Source: Nautilus pompilius (taxonomy: Eukaryota > Mollusca > Cephalopoda > Nautilida > Nautilidae). From it: a DNA stretch of 64,000 nt. The translations under genes and the position numbers were made by a program. This document shows, piece after piece, positions 1-12,419 of the stretch (within the stretch, counting starts at the first letter, position 1; each line of letters begins with the position of its first letter). The stretch covers positions 558,001-622,000 of the forward strand of contig JACATO010000319.1 in the NCBI GenBank assembly GCA_018389105.1, written 5' to 3'. The notes under the pieces were generated by a model that did not search any database, had not been told where the DNA came from, and worked only from the letters and a program-made list of their open reading frames with translations.

Positions 1-2581
1 AATGAAGAATGTCCTCCATGACTTATCTCTTGCTTTACTTAAAGGGCGAGACTGAGGAGATTCAACCATGTTGAAGCGATAGAGTGGCTGGTTTCATGGA
101 CAATGAGCAATTTTGAGGTGGCTTTTAATAACCTATATTTCCCATAGTATGTTTCTGAAAGTGAATGTGGTTTGTTTCTACAGTAGTTTATTGCTTTGGT
201 GCTATTTTTCTATATGTTTTCCATTTCTTCTTGAAGGTGTAGTCTATTCGTTTTAGTCTGAAGTCTTGCTCTAGCAGTACACTCAGCTGGTTGGAAATCT
301 GGCACTACTTCAAGTTTATCAGCTTCCTCATTTCCACACAGCTTCATGTGGCTTGGTAATTATTGTAAAACTATATTTTAAATTTATTGTGCTGGATGAT
401 AATTGTTAGTGTATAGTGTATAGCATGAATGTGGTGATAGTCTGTATTTCGCAACTGCCTGTATGGCTGAGAAGTAATCAGAATGGATGATTGATTTCTT
501 TTGTCATTATTCTATGGCCTTCACTGCTTTGTATAGTGCCATCATCTCTGCATCCACTATGGACTGACAAGGCAAGGATATGAGAATACTTTCTTATGGT
601 TCTGTAATGTAGATTGATGTTCTCATCTTGTAATTTTTCGTATTTGGGGACCCATTTTTATATTTGGTCATAATCAGTATTTGGTTCCCACTATTTCCAA
701 GTTAGTTGTTTTATTTGATCTAGCATACCTGTGTTCTTTGTTCCTATACCTGAAATTTTTACATTGATTTCAGGTGGGTTTCATTACCAAGGCAAGGTTT
801 TCACTTACCACTAGGATAAAAGCTAAGTTATCTGGTCTATTATTTTTATTGCAGCTCATATCCTGAAAGTGATAGTTATATTCTTCAATTACTTTTGTTG
901 CATGAAGATGATTAGGAAGATTTTTCAGTTCACAATACTGTCAAATAGCTTTTTTTTTTTTACTTTGTAGTCTGAGAGGGAGGGGAGTATTTGTTTATAG
1001 GTGAAATGCTTTAATTAGTGTTGATTTCATGCAATCAGGCAGAGTGCAGTGTTGTTGATTCTCTATAGTTTCTGCAGCACCCCCAGAAACCTCTGCTGCA
1101 TAAGTCACCTTTGATCAGAATGTGAGGTACAGAGAATGCAGAGTTGGAAAGTCAGCCCCCCCCATTCCTTGTTGGCAGTAGTCTTCACCAAATTTAACTT
1201 TTTTGAGTCAAAATTATTAAATCTTCATTGTATGCTGACCATGTTAACTTTTTGGTTCAGCATTATGTTTATGAATTTAGGGTTTAAATCATATTGTAGT
1301 CTGTGACTGGATATGCAGATTTATTGATTTTGGGTTGTATTATCTTCTTTTCTAGGTAAAGATAGTGTTATTTGGTTTTTTTCTCTTGAGAGCTTCCATT
1401 TTTGTGCCTAATTTGCATTGGTGGTCAGAACCTCTTGTACCTTGTACTCTTATGGGATATTTTGATTTGATGCTACAGTATAGATTGTTCCATTGTTTGT
1501 GGAAAAAAAAAGAAAGAGAAAAACTGCTTTAGAGATCTTTTTGGTTCCTTCATGTAGATCAGATAAAAGGATGTTAAATAAAGCTGGACTTGTGACTGAT
1601 CCCTGCAGAATTTCTGCTTCCACTTCTACTTTTGCTGACTTGAAAATTCATATCTTGGTTGTCAGATATCTTTTACTAAAGATTTTTGAGAGCCATTTTA
1701 GCATGAGTCCTTGTACTCCTTTTGTTGGTAGCTTACCATACTTCATCAAATGCGTTTCAAAGTCTAAGAACTGCCACCATTACCTGCTATGTAGTCAGTG
1801 TTTTCATTATTGCATCTGTTATTCTTATTAATGCCTCTGTTTTTTCTGTGCTTGGTTAAAATCAATATTGCATTGATGATGGTCTTTTTAGTTTCCAACT
1901 TTCACAATATTCTGTTCAAAATCATTTTTCATTGTGTTCGCCTTTTAGGGATATTGGGTGGTATGATTTAAATTGGTGTTTTGGGTTCATTCAGACCTTA
2001 TTAATTTCCTGCTAAAAAACTTTTGCAGATGCTGGTAGGTTGATAAGCATCACTTGAATCTGATCCAAACCTGGGGTTTTCTTACACAATGTATCCAGAG
2101 TTATTTTTAGTTCTATTATAGTGAATGGGATAACACAGATTTTCTCCCTCCTCAAATAGGGTCTTTAGCTTGCTCACCTGTATATTTTTTTGGATCCTTT
2201 TCTGATTTCTTCAACTGACGTAATTGTTGAAGGCTTGCTTTTTTATCATTGTTACTTCATTGTTCAATAGAATGGCAGGATAACTGGTCGCCATTGATGA
2301 ATCTACTGCTTTAAATTTCTTCCAGACTACTGAAGATGTTCATAGCCTCCATGATTCTTGTTTTGCCAGTTTTATCAATTTTCATAAGATGGCTAGCTTT
2401 TTGTTGAACTCTTGTTGGTATACACAGCTTTTCCTTTTCCTTTTTGAAATTCTACAGGCATTTTTTTCTCCCTTAAATCCTTTCCAACATCTTTGTTCCA
2501 CTGTGGTTTGTTTCCTGTGCGGGCTTGCTGAATTTGGTCATGAAATTTATTGAAATAAATATTAAGTAACTTTGTACCCAC
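1..2581 (-). mobile_element. Decayed non-LTR (LINE) retrotransposon with RT and RNase H remnants
   Basis: On the minus strand, broken reading frames run in the order of a LINE ORF2. A basic linker upstream of RT lies near 2580-2390 (contains PQWNKDVGKDLREKK). RT follows at about 1800-1500, with a motif resembling FEKAFDxVW (here NAFDEVW) and one resembling GVPQGSVLSPLLFNI (here EILQGSVTSPALFNI). An RNase H-like part lies near 620-440 (VDAEMMALYKAVKAIE, then IHSDYFSAIQAV). A possible zinc-finger tail is near 1-100. Several in-frame stops and shifts make it non-functional. RT plus RNase H suggests the Jockey/I group, but I cannot place the clade. The 3' end lies beyond the left edge of the window. 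Confidence 0.8.
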
Positions 2582-2752
2582 TTTCTGCTGGATTTTATAA
2601 TAATTTCCCTATATTAATAAGAAAAAAATGAATGCTGCTTGTAAATTTTTTAGCATACCTAAAATTTGTTTTTTTACTATTTCTATGATATACCTTTTAC
2701 TTTACTCTCAATGAATAATCTCATTGTGCACAGTAAATTTGTTAACACATTA

Positions 2753-2980
2753 CAGTAAAATCATTGATTTATTGAACTAATAGGAGAGAAGAGGTTGTCT
2801 GTTAATGCTGGGAGTCTGTTAAACCTGGATGCTTACACACACAAAACACACATGCAAAAAGGTGCCCAAACAAAAATTTTTTTGCACAGCTCAACGTGGA
2901 CTTGTGTTGGGAGACCAGACAGCATCTGTTGCTTCTGAAGTCTATTGAATTGGGGGGTCCATTAAATCGAAGTTTTCCTG
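2753..2980. mobile_element. Pogo-type MITE (228 bp)
   Basis: Flanked by TA on both sides (2751-2752 and 2981-2982). The ends form an imperfect inverted repeat: left CAGTAAAATCATTGATTTA, right end in reverse complement CAGGAAAACTTCGATTTA. There is no coding capacity. TA duplication plus CAG..CTG termini fits non-autonomous pogo/Tigger elements. Confidence 0.6.
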
Positions 2981-2982
2981 TA

Positions 2983-5518
2983 TAATCATTAATTTTTTTT
3001 TAAAAAAAAAAAACAAACAAAGACAAATACCAATTCTAGAAGTTTTGGTTCACTGGAAGTCAGTGGTTCAGAAGAATTGTTACATGAATTTCTGATTCCT
3101 ATTTACTTGTATACTGTAATTGCCATTAGTCAACAATTTAAATACATAAGCTAGAAAATTAAATAAATAGAAACAAAAACAGGTATGATAGTTAAGTTAG
3201 AGGTAAGGTATAAAATTATTCGGTTAGAACATAGCTGCAGATACATAAGATAGTGAATTAAATAGGTAAGTTTGACATTATATTGTGTTGGATGCAGTCT
3301 TTGTGCTAAAAGTTCTGTAAAACTTCCTTAACTTATTCAGTATTCTTACACTTAATTCTTTCCCATTAAGCGCACCCTAAAAAGGGTCACTTGCTGCTCA
3401 TGACACGTAGGTTTGCTGGACTATTGTAAGGAACTTCACAGACTAGCAACTTGCCATTATGTTTACTGAAAGTATTCAAAAACTAGTGCAAGAATGATGC
3501 AGATCTATTTCTCATTGATTTACGCTATAGAGCCTTTAAATCTTGTGCTAATTTATTTATTTTATGCAAAAGTAGAGTTGAGGATTTCTGATAAACATCT
3601 AAATCTGAATTTTTGCACTGAATACATGAATGCCAATGAGGTTTGTTGATGCATCAGGTGTTGAAATATTTAAATATGGCTGCACATTGCTGGCATTTAA
3701 TCATATTGTAGTAGCCTGAAACACGAGTAATCAAAAAGTTCTAATTGTAACACTCCACCTTTACACAACTACTCATATACACACACACACAAATTCTGAT
3801 GTGTGTATACTGAATATGAATTAAAATACAAGAATAACAAAATAATTGCTTGCCTTAGTCTGCACTTTAATGTATTCATAAAAAAGACTGCATATTTTCT
3901 CTCTCTCACCACCACCTACTCTTGAACAGCTAGAATCAATTATTTGCTGGAAGACCTGTCATTTGTTAAAGCCAAAGATACCAGAACAGGGGGTGAACAT
4001 GGATCCCCCTCCCAGATCCATTGCATTTCAGCAAACATATGCATATACACGTTATTGTTTTGTTTTAAGATGTTTCATTGTACTGCACATTTCATAAACA
4101 CACATGGCTCCTGTCTGTGCAGGGAAATATATCTGTTTCCATTTCTTGGTCCCTGTCAGAAATTATTTACTTCTGCCACTCATAACAAAACCTCTTGTCT
4201 GGAGCAGAAGGAAATTTCCATTGGGGTATACATGTTCTTACAGTTTGAAATGCAAGAATAAATACAAATTTTAAAAAAATTAATATTAATAGAAATGGAA
4301 AATTAATTATAAATCATCAAATATAAAACAAAGAGAATCTCTGACAACAAGAACTAATTTTTAAAAACAGTATTTTTACTTTAACCATTAAGCTAAAAAA
4401 AAAAATGATTAGTCTCATAAACTAAGGTACACACAAAAAAATCTGGCATTTTGGTGTTGGCGACATCATGTTTTCCTAAAGTGTGTCCCTTTTTTTGATT
4501 TGCTATATGCAGTGTACCAGTTGTTACTTTGACCTCTTCATTGCACATCATAGACACAATGTATTTCTATTGGTGCTCTTCTGATTAGACAGAAAATCAC
4601 CATCCAATTTAGTTGGAATATGGCTCGGTATTTTCTCCATTTCTTTTGAAATTATTTTTTAAAATCTGGAAATAGATCATCTTTGTCTCAGTGTTTTGTA
4701 GATTCTGCAAACCTCACAGGAAAAAAAACTGGCTGTTTAGTGGTAGCGACACACTAAGGCAGATACACTAGAAGTCAAGTGACTTAACTGTTGTACTCCC
4801 TTTCTGAAAACTGAATATACACACACAACCAACTATCTGCTAAGAACCAGAAGTGTCCAAAATATAATGTATGTATGGTTAAGTGAAAAATCATATTTCC
4901 AAAAGAAAGAAATGTATACAATGGTTTTAATAAAATTTCTGAGGTAGTGTTCAGAAATGAGGCTACTAAGTTTCTGAAGTAAACTAAATGGCTTTATAAA
5001 CTATGTTACTGTTGTTATTGTTAAAATTAAAAGAGTCCTCTCACTGATGGGTTAGTTCTAACATTAGCAACAGAGAGACTAATATTATTGGCAACTGAGA
5101 GAAAGCAAAGATTTTTTTTACTCCTTAAAGATACGCTTTCATGAAATGATCAAAGTAGATTGTTTGTAAAGGTAATCTCTCTCTCTCTCTCATGATAGTA
5201 AAATAAAATTTAAAGACGGTTTAATAACAAACCTTATTTGATTTCTACTAATGACAAAAACTCAAACTTGGAGATACAGTTACATATTTACAAGATGTGT
5301 ATTTCTGTTGCTTCTTTTTGGTGGGTAGAAGAATTGTCCAATTAGAGAACAGTAAATTTGGATTTTTAATGTTTACACTGCAACAACTAAATGACAATCT
5401 GGAAATTTTGATTAGTTAATTTTGTTGAAATCCTTTTGAATGAAGCACTTTATCTAAATTATCCCCCCTAAAAAAAAGTGTCAAGCTCAGTTTTTACAGG
5501 AAATCTCTATATTTTCAG
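2983..5518. other. AT-rich non-coding stretch upstream of the first visible LRR exon
   Basis: No convincing exon, RNA gene or intact element is seen. It holds short CA tracts (near 3777-3792), a CT tract (about 5177-5192) and poly-A/T runs. It is probably an intron of the receptor gene, because the exon at 5519 begins in phase 2 and needs upstream coding exons. Further 72-nt LRR exons could hide here, but I could not support any. Confidence 0.5.
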
Positions 5519-5590
5519 AGATTTGCAGAATAATGACATTTTACATATTGAAAGAGAAGCCATTTTACCCCTGAAGTCTTTGGAATCGCT
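5519..5590 (+). CDS. LRR exon of the receptor (72 nt)
   Basis: Exactly 72 nt between ATTTTCAG and GTAAGT, starting in phase 2. This is the hallmark of one-repeat LRR exons in LGR genes. It encodes DLQNNDILHIEREAILPLKS followed by LESL, fitting LxxNxIxxI...AFxxLxxLxxL. One repeat of the ectodomain. Confidence 0.85.
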
Positions 5591-8500
5591 GTAAGTTTAC
5601 TGTTTTGTTATTTTTTTCTCATTGTTTGCTATTGCAAAAAAAACAGTACTTCTCCACTGGGAACTCTAAATTTTATCACTTTAAAAAAAAAGTCTGTTCT
5701 TTCTTTCTGAATAACTTAACATTAGGTAGTTGTACATGCCAAAGGTTCTGTGAGTGAAAACCAAACTAAATCATTTGTGGTTCTCTCTGTGCACATGTTA
5801 GCCATTGCTGTGACACTTTCACGAACAGGGCTCTACACCCTAACTCAGGATACCACAGAACAGTGGAGCATAATACACACTTCATGGTGGCAAAAACTCT
5901 GCTTCAGGTTGTTTAGAATCCTCTGTGTTGGTTTTCTTCCACCATCTTGGGTCTTCCTCAGCTGAGGCCAACAAGGGCAGACCTACTATGAAATCTCAAG
6001 CAAACTTGTGTAGTCATGATTCCGATGGTCAGCTGCATGCAATACAAGAGGAGGGGAAAGGGACAAAAAAAAAGTAGTATTAGAGGAGTTCAGCTCTTAA
6101 TAAACTCAGTGGAGAGAGAATGAAATGTAGTCCAACAAGATCAAGTAGTTGCAGACAAATGTTTGAATAAAAATTAGATTGACGTATGTGTCAGCTTTTA
6201 TGTGCTAAGAGATAGGAAAACAAAATATGATGCAGAATTGTTGTTCAATTAATTTTTGCTTCTTTAATGTTTTTAAGCAAAACTAAACTGAAAACTTTTT
6301 CACCTCCATTACCAAAACAGGATGCAATGTGTAATTGCTGATTTACTTTTCTTAAAGGTGTGCTTTCTACAAAAGTACAGTCGTTTTATTTGATTACATT
6401 TGAAAGAAAGTATCAGATCAATATCTGTTAGGATGTTTGCTAATGGACCAAAGAATATTTTCTCTCTCAGGTTAAAACTCATCAAATGTTTTTGCTGAAG
6501 AATCTTGGACCATTTTCATTTACATTTCTGCAATGTCAAATCAGTGCTAGTTCTGCTCATTGTATGTAACCAAATCCAATACTGTATGTATATATATAAC
6601 ATCTTTGGTTGTTTTCTCTCTCTCTCTCTCCCTCCAGGAATTTGCAGCACAATTCATTTCAGACTCTAGAAATTGACACACTGCAGTCATTGGTTCAACT
6701 CAGTCATGTGTGAGTAACATCAGCCATTTCAGCCCTCAACAGCTGCACTAAATCAAAACCTGTTAGCTTGCATTTGTTTTTCTACTGTTTTTTCCAATGC
6801 AAAGTTCTTCACAATCAAGAATTTTATTTTCCATTTTTAAAAGTTATTACATTTTTAAAAATTCCTTTTCTTTATGTTTTTGTATATTTTTTATAATGCT
6901 ATTAATCCAGATAACAGGATTATTTTCTGCTCTTACAATAAATACACTTGAATAAAATGAAGGTAAATTATGGAACTACATTCATTTTATATTCTACAAA
7001 ATAATGAGTGAATGGCTAAATTCCCATCTGTATAATGCCAATTTTTTTCTTTTTTTTTCACAGATATTTTGACCATTTCTATATGTGCATATATGCTATT
7101 CATGTCCGTGACTGCTGGCCAAAAGGAGATGGCATTTCAAGCCATGAGAACCTGCTGGAAAACACCATTCTTAGAGTTAGTACATGGATTATTGGCATCT
7201 TGTCCTGCTGCGGAAACATCATAGTTCTTCTAAAAAGATTTTTTGCGAAAGATAATAACAAGGTTCATTCCTTTTACATTCAGAATCTCGCTATTGCTGA
7301 TCTGTTTGTGGGAGTGTATCTTCTTCTTATTGGGACACGTGATCTGATATTTCGGGGCGAGTACCTGAATCACGATGAGAAATGGCGGAACAGTTGGAAG
7401 TGTGATGTCACTGGAATACTGTGTACAGTCAGTACTGAAGTGTCTGTTATGACCTTGACAGTGATCACTCTAGACAGGTACATAAGTATAGTCTACCCTC
7501 TGAGCTTGAGAAGGCAAAGCTTAAAATTAGCCTTGGGCATGGTGGTATGTCTGTGGCTCATTTGCATTGCTATGGCAACCATTCCTGTGACTGGGATAAA
7601 CTATTTTGGCAAAACGTTCTACAGAGGCAATGCTGTCTGCATCCCGTTGCACATTCACAACCCTATTGAGAGAGGATGGCAGTATTCGGCATTCATTTTT
7701 ATTGGGATTAATTTTGCAGCATTTCTCCTGATTTCCTACACGTACGTGATCATGTTCTGCACAATCAGGCAATCAACGATGTCACTGCGGTCAACAAAAC
7801 AGAATCAGGAACGAACTCTAGTGAAACGGTTCTTCTTTATCGTTATCACTGATTTTGCATGCTGGGTACCCATCATCATCATCAAACTTGTTTCTCTAGG
7901 AGGTAGGCATTTATATTCCAGGGATGACAAGTTCCTGAAATGTTTATATTATAGATTAAGTATAGACTTTGACAACATCCTGCTGCTTTTATCAGTAGAG
8001 GTGGTGGTGGAAACACTTATTTTTTTGCATACTTATCTTGAAAATTAATGAGTGCTCAGATTCTGGAGTCATGCAAGGAATGATAATATCTTTTCTGAGA
8101 TAATGGATGCTATTATTGTAAAAATGTGTAAATCATATAGTTCTGCAAGCTACATTCAGACTAAATAAACTATCAACAAGAATGTTATTCTCTTTTCCTA
8201 GCTTAGTTTAATTAATGTTCCCCCTTAAGCAACTATAGAGAGGCAGGTAGCCACAGCTACAGTTCCTAGAGAAATGTAATTCTCCTACCATGGTGTTTCT
8301 ATTTGCTAATACATAGAAAACCTTCCTATAATACAGTGCTATGGAAATCCTATGACTTTCAGCAGGTCTGTAAACTCTGATAAATCCAAAGCCCATTCTT
8401 TTTTATTTTTATATTATAAAGGTTTTATAGCACATTTTGCAGTAAAGTCTTGCATTTTCTTCACTGATCACTTCCAGATGTTTAGCTGTCCAATCAGCAT

Positions 8501-11500
8501 TGATTGGAACCTAAATAAGTTTTTGTAGCATTGCATTATGGGAAGATTTTCTAAATTATTCGCAGATAGAAATCTGACTTGAGTCACATGCAACAGCCCA
8601 CTGAAGTTGATTGATGCAGTCACAAGTAACCACTCCTGCCAGTAATTCATTTCAACTCATTAACAGCTGTAAAGGTGAGTTTTTTGTGATGCTTCACCTC
8701 CAGAAACCACACTGCGAGAAAGAGAGAGAGAAATCAAACTCTCCAGCTGGACTGAGATAGAACTCTCAATGTTGTTTCATCCTGGGGAAATTTAAACAAG
8801 ACAATTTCTCTTTTTTTAAAAAAAAAGCTTCCTTGGTTACCATGAATCTAATTAACTGGAGTGAGTTCAAGAGAGATTTACTTGTCTCACAATATGACAG
8901 TTATTGTTAGCTGTTGAAAAGCTCACTGACTTGGCCCTTAAAATGAGAACCCTAATAGGGTCAGGTCAAATGAAGTAAAGCTGTACATTGTGTAAGGTCC
9001 TGATACTAAAGGACTACTATATTTTCAAAAATACAACAAAAAAACTAAGCAATTTTTTAAAAATTTACTTGTTGGTTATAGCAATTGTGCTACCATTATT
9101 CACAGGAAAGCTTCATCCAGACATTTTTTGCAGAGGGGAACTCATATATGTATATAACTTAAAAATAACTCTCTTTTATTTGTTCTGTTTCCCATTTTCA
9201 TAATTCGCGTAAAAAGCATGGTTTTATTGTGCCATACTTAATTATTATGGAAATAAAGGTAAAAATAAATGAGTTTGCTACATATAATATATTTTTGAAG
9301 CTGTCCACTAGCAACTAGGTCTAAAATTATTGATGACACCACCACCTCCCTTACTTCGATAATTAAAGGATAAGACAGCATGTAACAATTTACCTTTTTG
9401 GTATCCAGTTAATTATTTATGTAAGTGTTACTAACTGCTTGTTTGCCTTGTAGGAGTTCCAGTGAGTTCTGAATTGTATGCCTGGCTAGCTGTTTTCATC
9501 CTACCCATCAACAGTGCACTGAATCCCCTTATCTACACACTTACCACAACTACCTTCAAGAGAGCAATGACCATGAACACCTGCCACAATACTTGCCACA
9601 GAGTCTGCCGCACCCAGCCCTGGGAGACCTCCTCTTCACTGATACAAAGGAAAAGAGTGGACCAGGACACAGAGGCAAGGTTTAATTAATGCCTAGTAGA
9701 AACCTCTTAACTTCATTGTATGGAGCATTATTATTATTTTTAATACTTCTTGTTAACTGCAAAAGCACAAACTTAGTTTTTCTATCTAAAGTTGTAAATA
9801 TGAATATTAAGAAAATTAGTACCCAGAAGAGGCCTGCAGTATTTCTGAAGTCCATAGAGATTGTAACAAACATCACCTACCCACCCTTCATGATTTGGTT
9901 TCATTACTAAAATTAATAATTGTGGATTATTAAATATTCATACATGAATACTTTCCGAGATGGCTGTCTTATATTTGTCAGCTCTTTTGAAGTGAGTGGA
10001 AAAGGGGGTAGAGGTGATGTCAGAATCTATACTACTGCTCACAATAAATTGTTTGTGGATTTCTTGACAGGAGAGCTGCAGTGTGGCACATACCTGACTG
10101 AAAAGAATCAGAAGTTTATGTAAATTTCTCTTGAAAGAAACAGCCTTCCAATTTCTCTACTGCATCAAGGTTGTCATTAGGTTCTTGATCAAACAAAACA
10201 TTGTACATTAACCTAAATATCACCAACCACACTTTGTCACTGTACTCTTCATTCTGATGGTGATATTCTGTTCTGATCACTGTCACCATTCAACATAATA
10301 ATGTTGTCATGACATCTGCATCAGTACAGACCAAATCCTGCAGTGCTTTTGCTCCCACATGGAGAATTAATTGGTTTTATAATTTTCCAGCAACAATGGC
10401 ATGTAAAGCAGTTTTTCTCATTGATGAAGTACTTTGGCATCAAGCATATTGACATGTAATTCCTCCCCCTTCTCCACAGAGTGGATCAGTTGGACTGGGA
10501 AATGAGTATGATAATGCTGCTTGATCCATAAATTGCAGTTTGGATGTAGTATCATTGGCTGGAAAATTAGCATGATATTCTGCAGAATGAAATGTGTAAC
10601 TGTTGTTGGTGTTAATTTACACCCATTTTCTCAAATGGTTTGACTAATCCTCATACTTCATAAGCTTGAAGCAGCAGGGCCATTTCTAATTTTCCTACAT
10701 TGGAATTTGGTCGGTCAATTCTGTTTGTACACACACAAACAAGGACTGGTACTTTCTTCACAGTTTTGTGCCTTTAAGTAAATGATAGCTGGCATTTTTT
10801 AAAAAAAAAAAAAAGGTCTGTCTCATCAGCACTTTCTGCATGTGTATTCTTTGAGTGCACAAATTCATTCTTGTTTTTGTCATGGCTGGTGTGACTAACA
10901 GTTGCCTCATTGATAGACTTATGGAATTGTTTAAACCTATCCAGTCCTAAACTACATGCAAACTCATTGTGACCAACTAAGTAATTAAAATATTTTGTCA
11001 GCTGGTCATCTTCTGAGATTGGGACATGTCAGGTGGTTTTGTTCAAACAAGTTGTTCTGATGATTCTTGAGTTAAGTTTTTTCAGAATGGTTGATAAAGT
11101 GCTTGCCAGTATTTAGAACTCTGCTGCAATTTCACATTTCCTTTTATTTTGTACATCTTTCTATAGCCTCGTTAATTTACTTTAGAGGGAATGTCTTAGG
11201 TGTCATTTTAGCCAATTTAAAAAAAAATCCTAAATGAATGAGAATCAAACAGGAAGCATTTAAATAAGACATTGGTCATGTCCAGCTACTGGACATGCTT
11301 TTGACAGGAAACACCTGGCTGCTGCTCTGGGGTCAACACCCCACTGATACTTATGTAGAGGGATGGCCACATCAGCCTGCACAACAACTGGCCTAAGAAC
11401 TTTTTTTGTGCATACGCTGATGCCTTCTACAAAGTAGACAAGCCTGGTGAGGAAGTGTAGTAGTGCAGTTGTAACTCCATGAAGGCGCTATCACACGTAC

Positions 11501-12322
11501 TTTAAATAATTTATCTTCCCTGCACAGTAAATCAATTTTTTCCAAGAAATAATCAGTGATAGGCCAAGTTTCTCATGACATTTATCTGCTTCTAAGCTAC
11601 AACATATCTCTTGCAATAGTTGTGGAAATGAAACTTCAAAATTCCCTTGTGAAATGTGCTGATAAATGTTTATGGCTCCTTTGCTTTATCTGAAGCTGGA
11701 TCATTGTTAATCTAATAAATAAAAGGGGATCCTATCTGCTGTGGCTCAACCAGTGTGTTCTCTTGTGTAGTGTTGCATTGTGGCTTTGCTTGATAAGGAA
11801 ATTCTGATCACAGAACAATCACATTGTTCTAGTTCATCTCTCATGATAGAGTAACAGTAACCATGGTCCACTGTTGAATGAGGCTTTAATTAATGTGTTT
11901 ATTTATTTGATGATCCTTCTGATTTCAGATAAAATTCATAAAGCTAAAATTTGTTTTAGATTTGGAAACAGAGTACATATTATTTAGTATTTTGGAGTGT
12001 AAATTTTCTTTAACTCCTTCATTTCAGATTGAAACCATCTCGCTGCATGCCTTCAAAGGAGCACGCCTTGTCTGGAAAACGTCATACCGACGTTCGCTCT
12101 CTTACAGCAATGCTTTTGCATAACAGTTTTAAAAAAACCCAGCAGCTAATTATGTATCAGGTGAAAAATAATTTAGTTGAATATTGTGATAATGTGATAC
12201 ATAGATCGTATAAGTGTTTGTCTTTTATTATTCTAAATTTTCATTGTTGTTGTTATTTATATCTCCTCTTTGTTTGTGATGTTGAAGTGTGCTGTTTTTA
12301 TGTATTGCATTTACAGAAGTGA
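5519..12322 (+). CDS. Relaxin-receptor-like LRR GPCR (LGR type C), 3' part of gene
   Basis: Gene-level entry covering exons 5519-5590, 6638-6709, 7064-7902, 9454-9679 and 12028-12322. Splice phases agree throughout (2-2-2-1-2). The product is a rhodopsin-family receptor with leucine-rich repeats outside the cell. The hinge and 7TM region resembles vertebrate RXFP1/RXFP2 and invertebrate LGR3/GRL101-type receptors: a hinge with HVRDCWP and DGISS.ENLL before TM1, NLAIADLFVGVYLL in TM2, STEVSV..LT..TLDRY in TM3, FFFIVITDFACWVP in TM6 and INSALNPLIYTLTT in TM7. Family knowledge suggests a plasma-membrane receptor for relaxin/insulin-like peptides signalling through G proteins. The ligand here is unknown. 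The signal peptide, any LDL-A module and most LRRs lie upstream of what I can find, probably outside the window. Confidence 0.88.
6638..6709 (+). CDS. Last LRR exon of the receptor (72 nt)
   Basis: Also exactly 72 nt, from CCTCCAG to GTGAGT, phase 2 on both sides. It encodes NLQHNSFQTLEIDTLQSLVQ and continues LSHV across the junction. A long CT-rich polypyrimidine tract (about 6615-6632) precedes it. Joined to the next exon it gives LSHVYFDHF, matching the hinge of RXFP receptors. Confidence 0.85.
7064..7902 (+). CDS. Receptor hinge and TM1-TM6 exon
   Basis: 839-nt exon entered in phase 2 (TTTTTTTTCACAG) and left in phase 1 (GGAG|GTAGGC). It holds the cysteine-containing hinge (HVRDCWPKGDGISS), TM1 with GNIIVL, TM2 with NLAIADLF, ECL1 cysteine (WKCDV), TM3 ending in TLDRY (about 7470), TM4 with CLW, ECL2 with NAVCIPL, TM5, and TM6 with FFFIVITDFACWVP. 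The reading frame begins inside the spliced message, so the apparent ATG at 7035 in the poly-T tract is intronic. The frame also runs on past 7902 to a stop at 8046-8048, which is intron read-through. Confidence 0.93.
8485..8620 (+). repeat. Dispersed repeat family A, copy 1
   Basis: Lies in the receptor intron before TM7. It shares a core with 23560-23700, including GCATTGCATTATGGGAA here and GCACTGCATTGTGGGAA there, each followed by a TCTAAATTA/CCTAAATTA step. The family is unclassified and no coding potential or terminal repeats were recognised. Confidence 0.55.
9454..9679 (+). CDS. Receptor TM7 exon
   Basis: Entered in phase 1 after CCTTGTAG and encodes GVPVSSELYAWLAVFILP, then INSALNPLIYTLTT. 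NPxxY is intact (NPLIY at 9522-9536). An intracellular tail with clustered Cys and His follows (TCHNTCHRVCR). A donor at GCAAG|GTTTAA (9679/9680) leaves phase 2 and joins in frame to the exon at 12028. If the donor is not used, the protein ends at once in RFN and a stop (9687-9689), so two C-termini are possible. Confidence 0.88.
9935..10130 (+). repeat. Dispersed repeat family B, copy 1
   Basis: Contains TCTTTTGAAGTGAGTGG and, about 90 bp on, TTGTTTGTGGATTTCTTGAC then AGGAGAGCTGCAGTGTGGCA. The same two blocks recur at four or five other places in this window. It lies in the intron between the TM7 and tail exons. Confidence 0.65.
10131..12027. other. Receptor intron, rest; no recognised feature
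   Basis: Roughly 1.9 kb with slightly lower AT content around 10,140-11,870 than its surroundings, which hints at an old unidentified element. I could not recognise a transposase in it. A short perfect inverted repeat (9-bp arms, 3-nt loop) sits at 11,277-11,297. Confidence 0.4.
12028..12322 (+). CDS. Probable C-terminal tail exon of the receptor
   Basis: Acceptor CTCCTTCATTTCAG at 12014-12027. Phase-2 entry gives a polar, basic segment (LKPSRCMPSKEHALSGKRHT, then DVRSLTAMLLHNSFKK) typical of a GPCR cytoplasmic tail. The frame stays open to a stop at 12320-12322, but the last part is hydrophobic and Cys-rich. The true end may instead be a donor at TATCAG|GTGAAA (12160/12161), leading to an exon I did not find. 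Assignment rests on phase agreement and composition, not on homology. Confidence 0.55.
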
Positions 12323-12419
12323 TATATTTACAGGTCTGTTGTGACTGGATATTTACTTAGACTGGAATATTACTAAATATAGAATTATCCTTCAAGTGGA
12401 AAAACTGTTCCTGGTAAGG

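Noticed and set aside
7035..7063. ATG at 7035 as the start of the 337-codon receptor frame
   Set aside because: The codons after it are a poly-T polypyrimidine tract (MPIFFFFFH) directly followed by a CAG acceptor. This is intron, and the frame is entered from the LRR exon.
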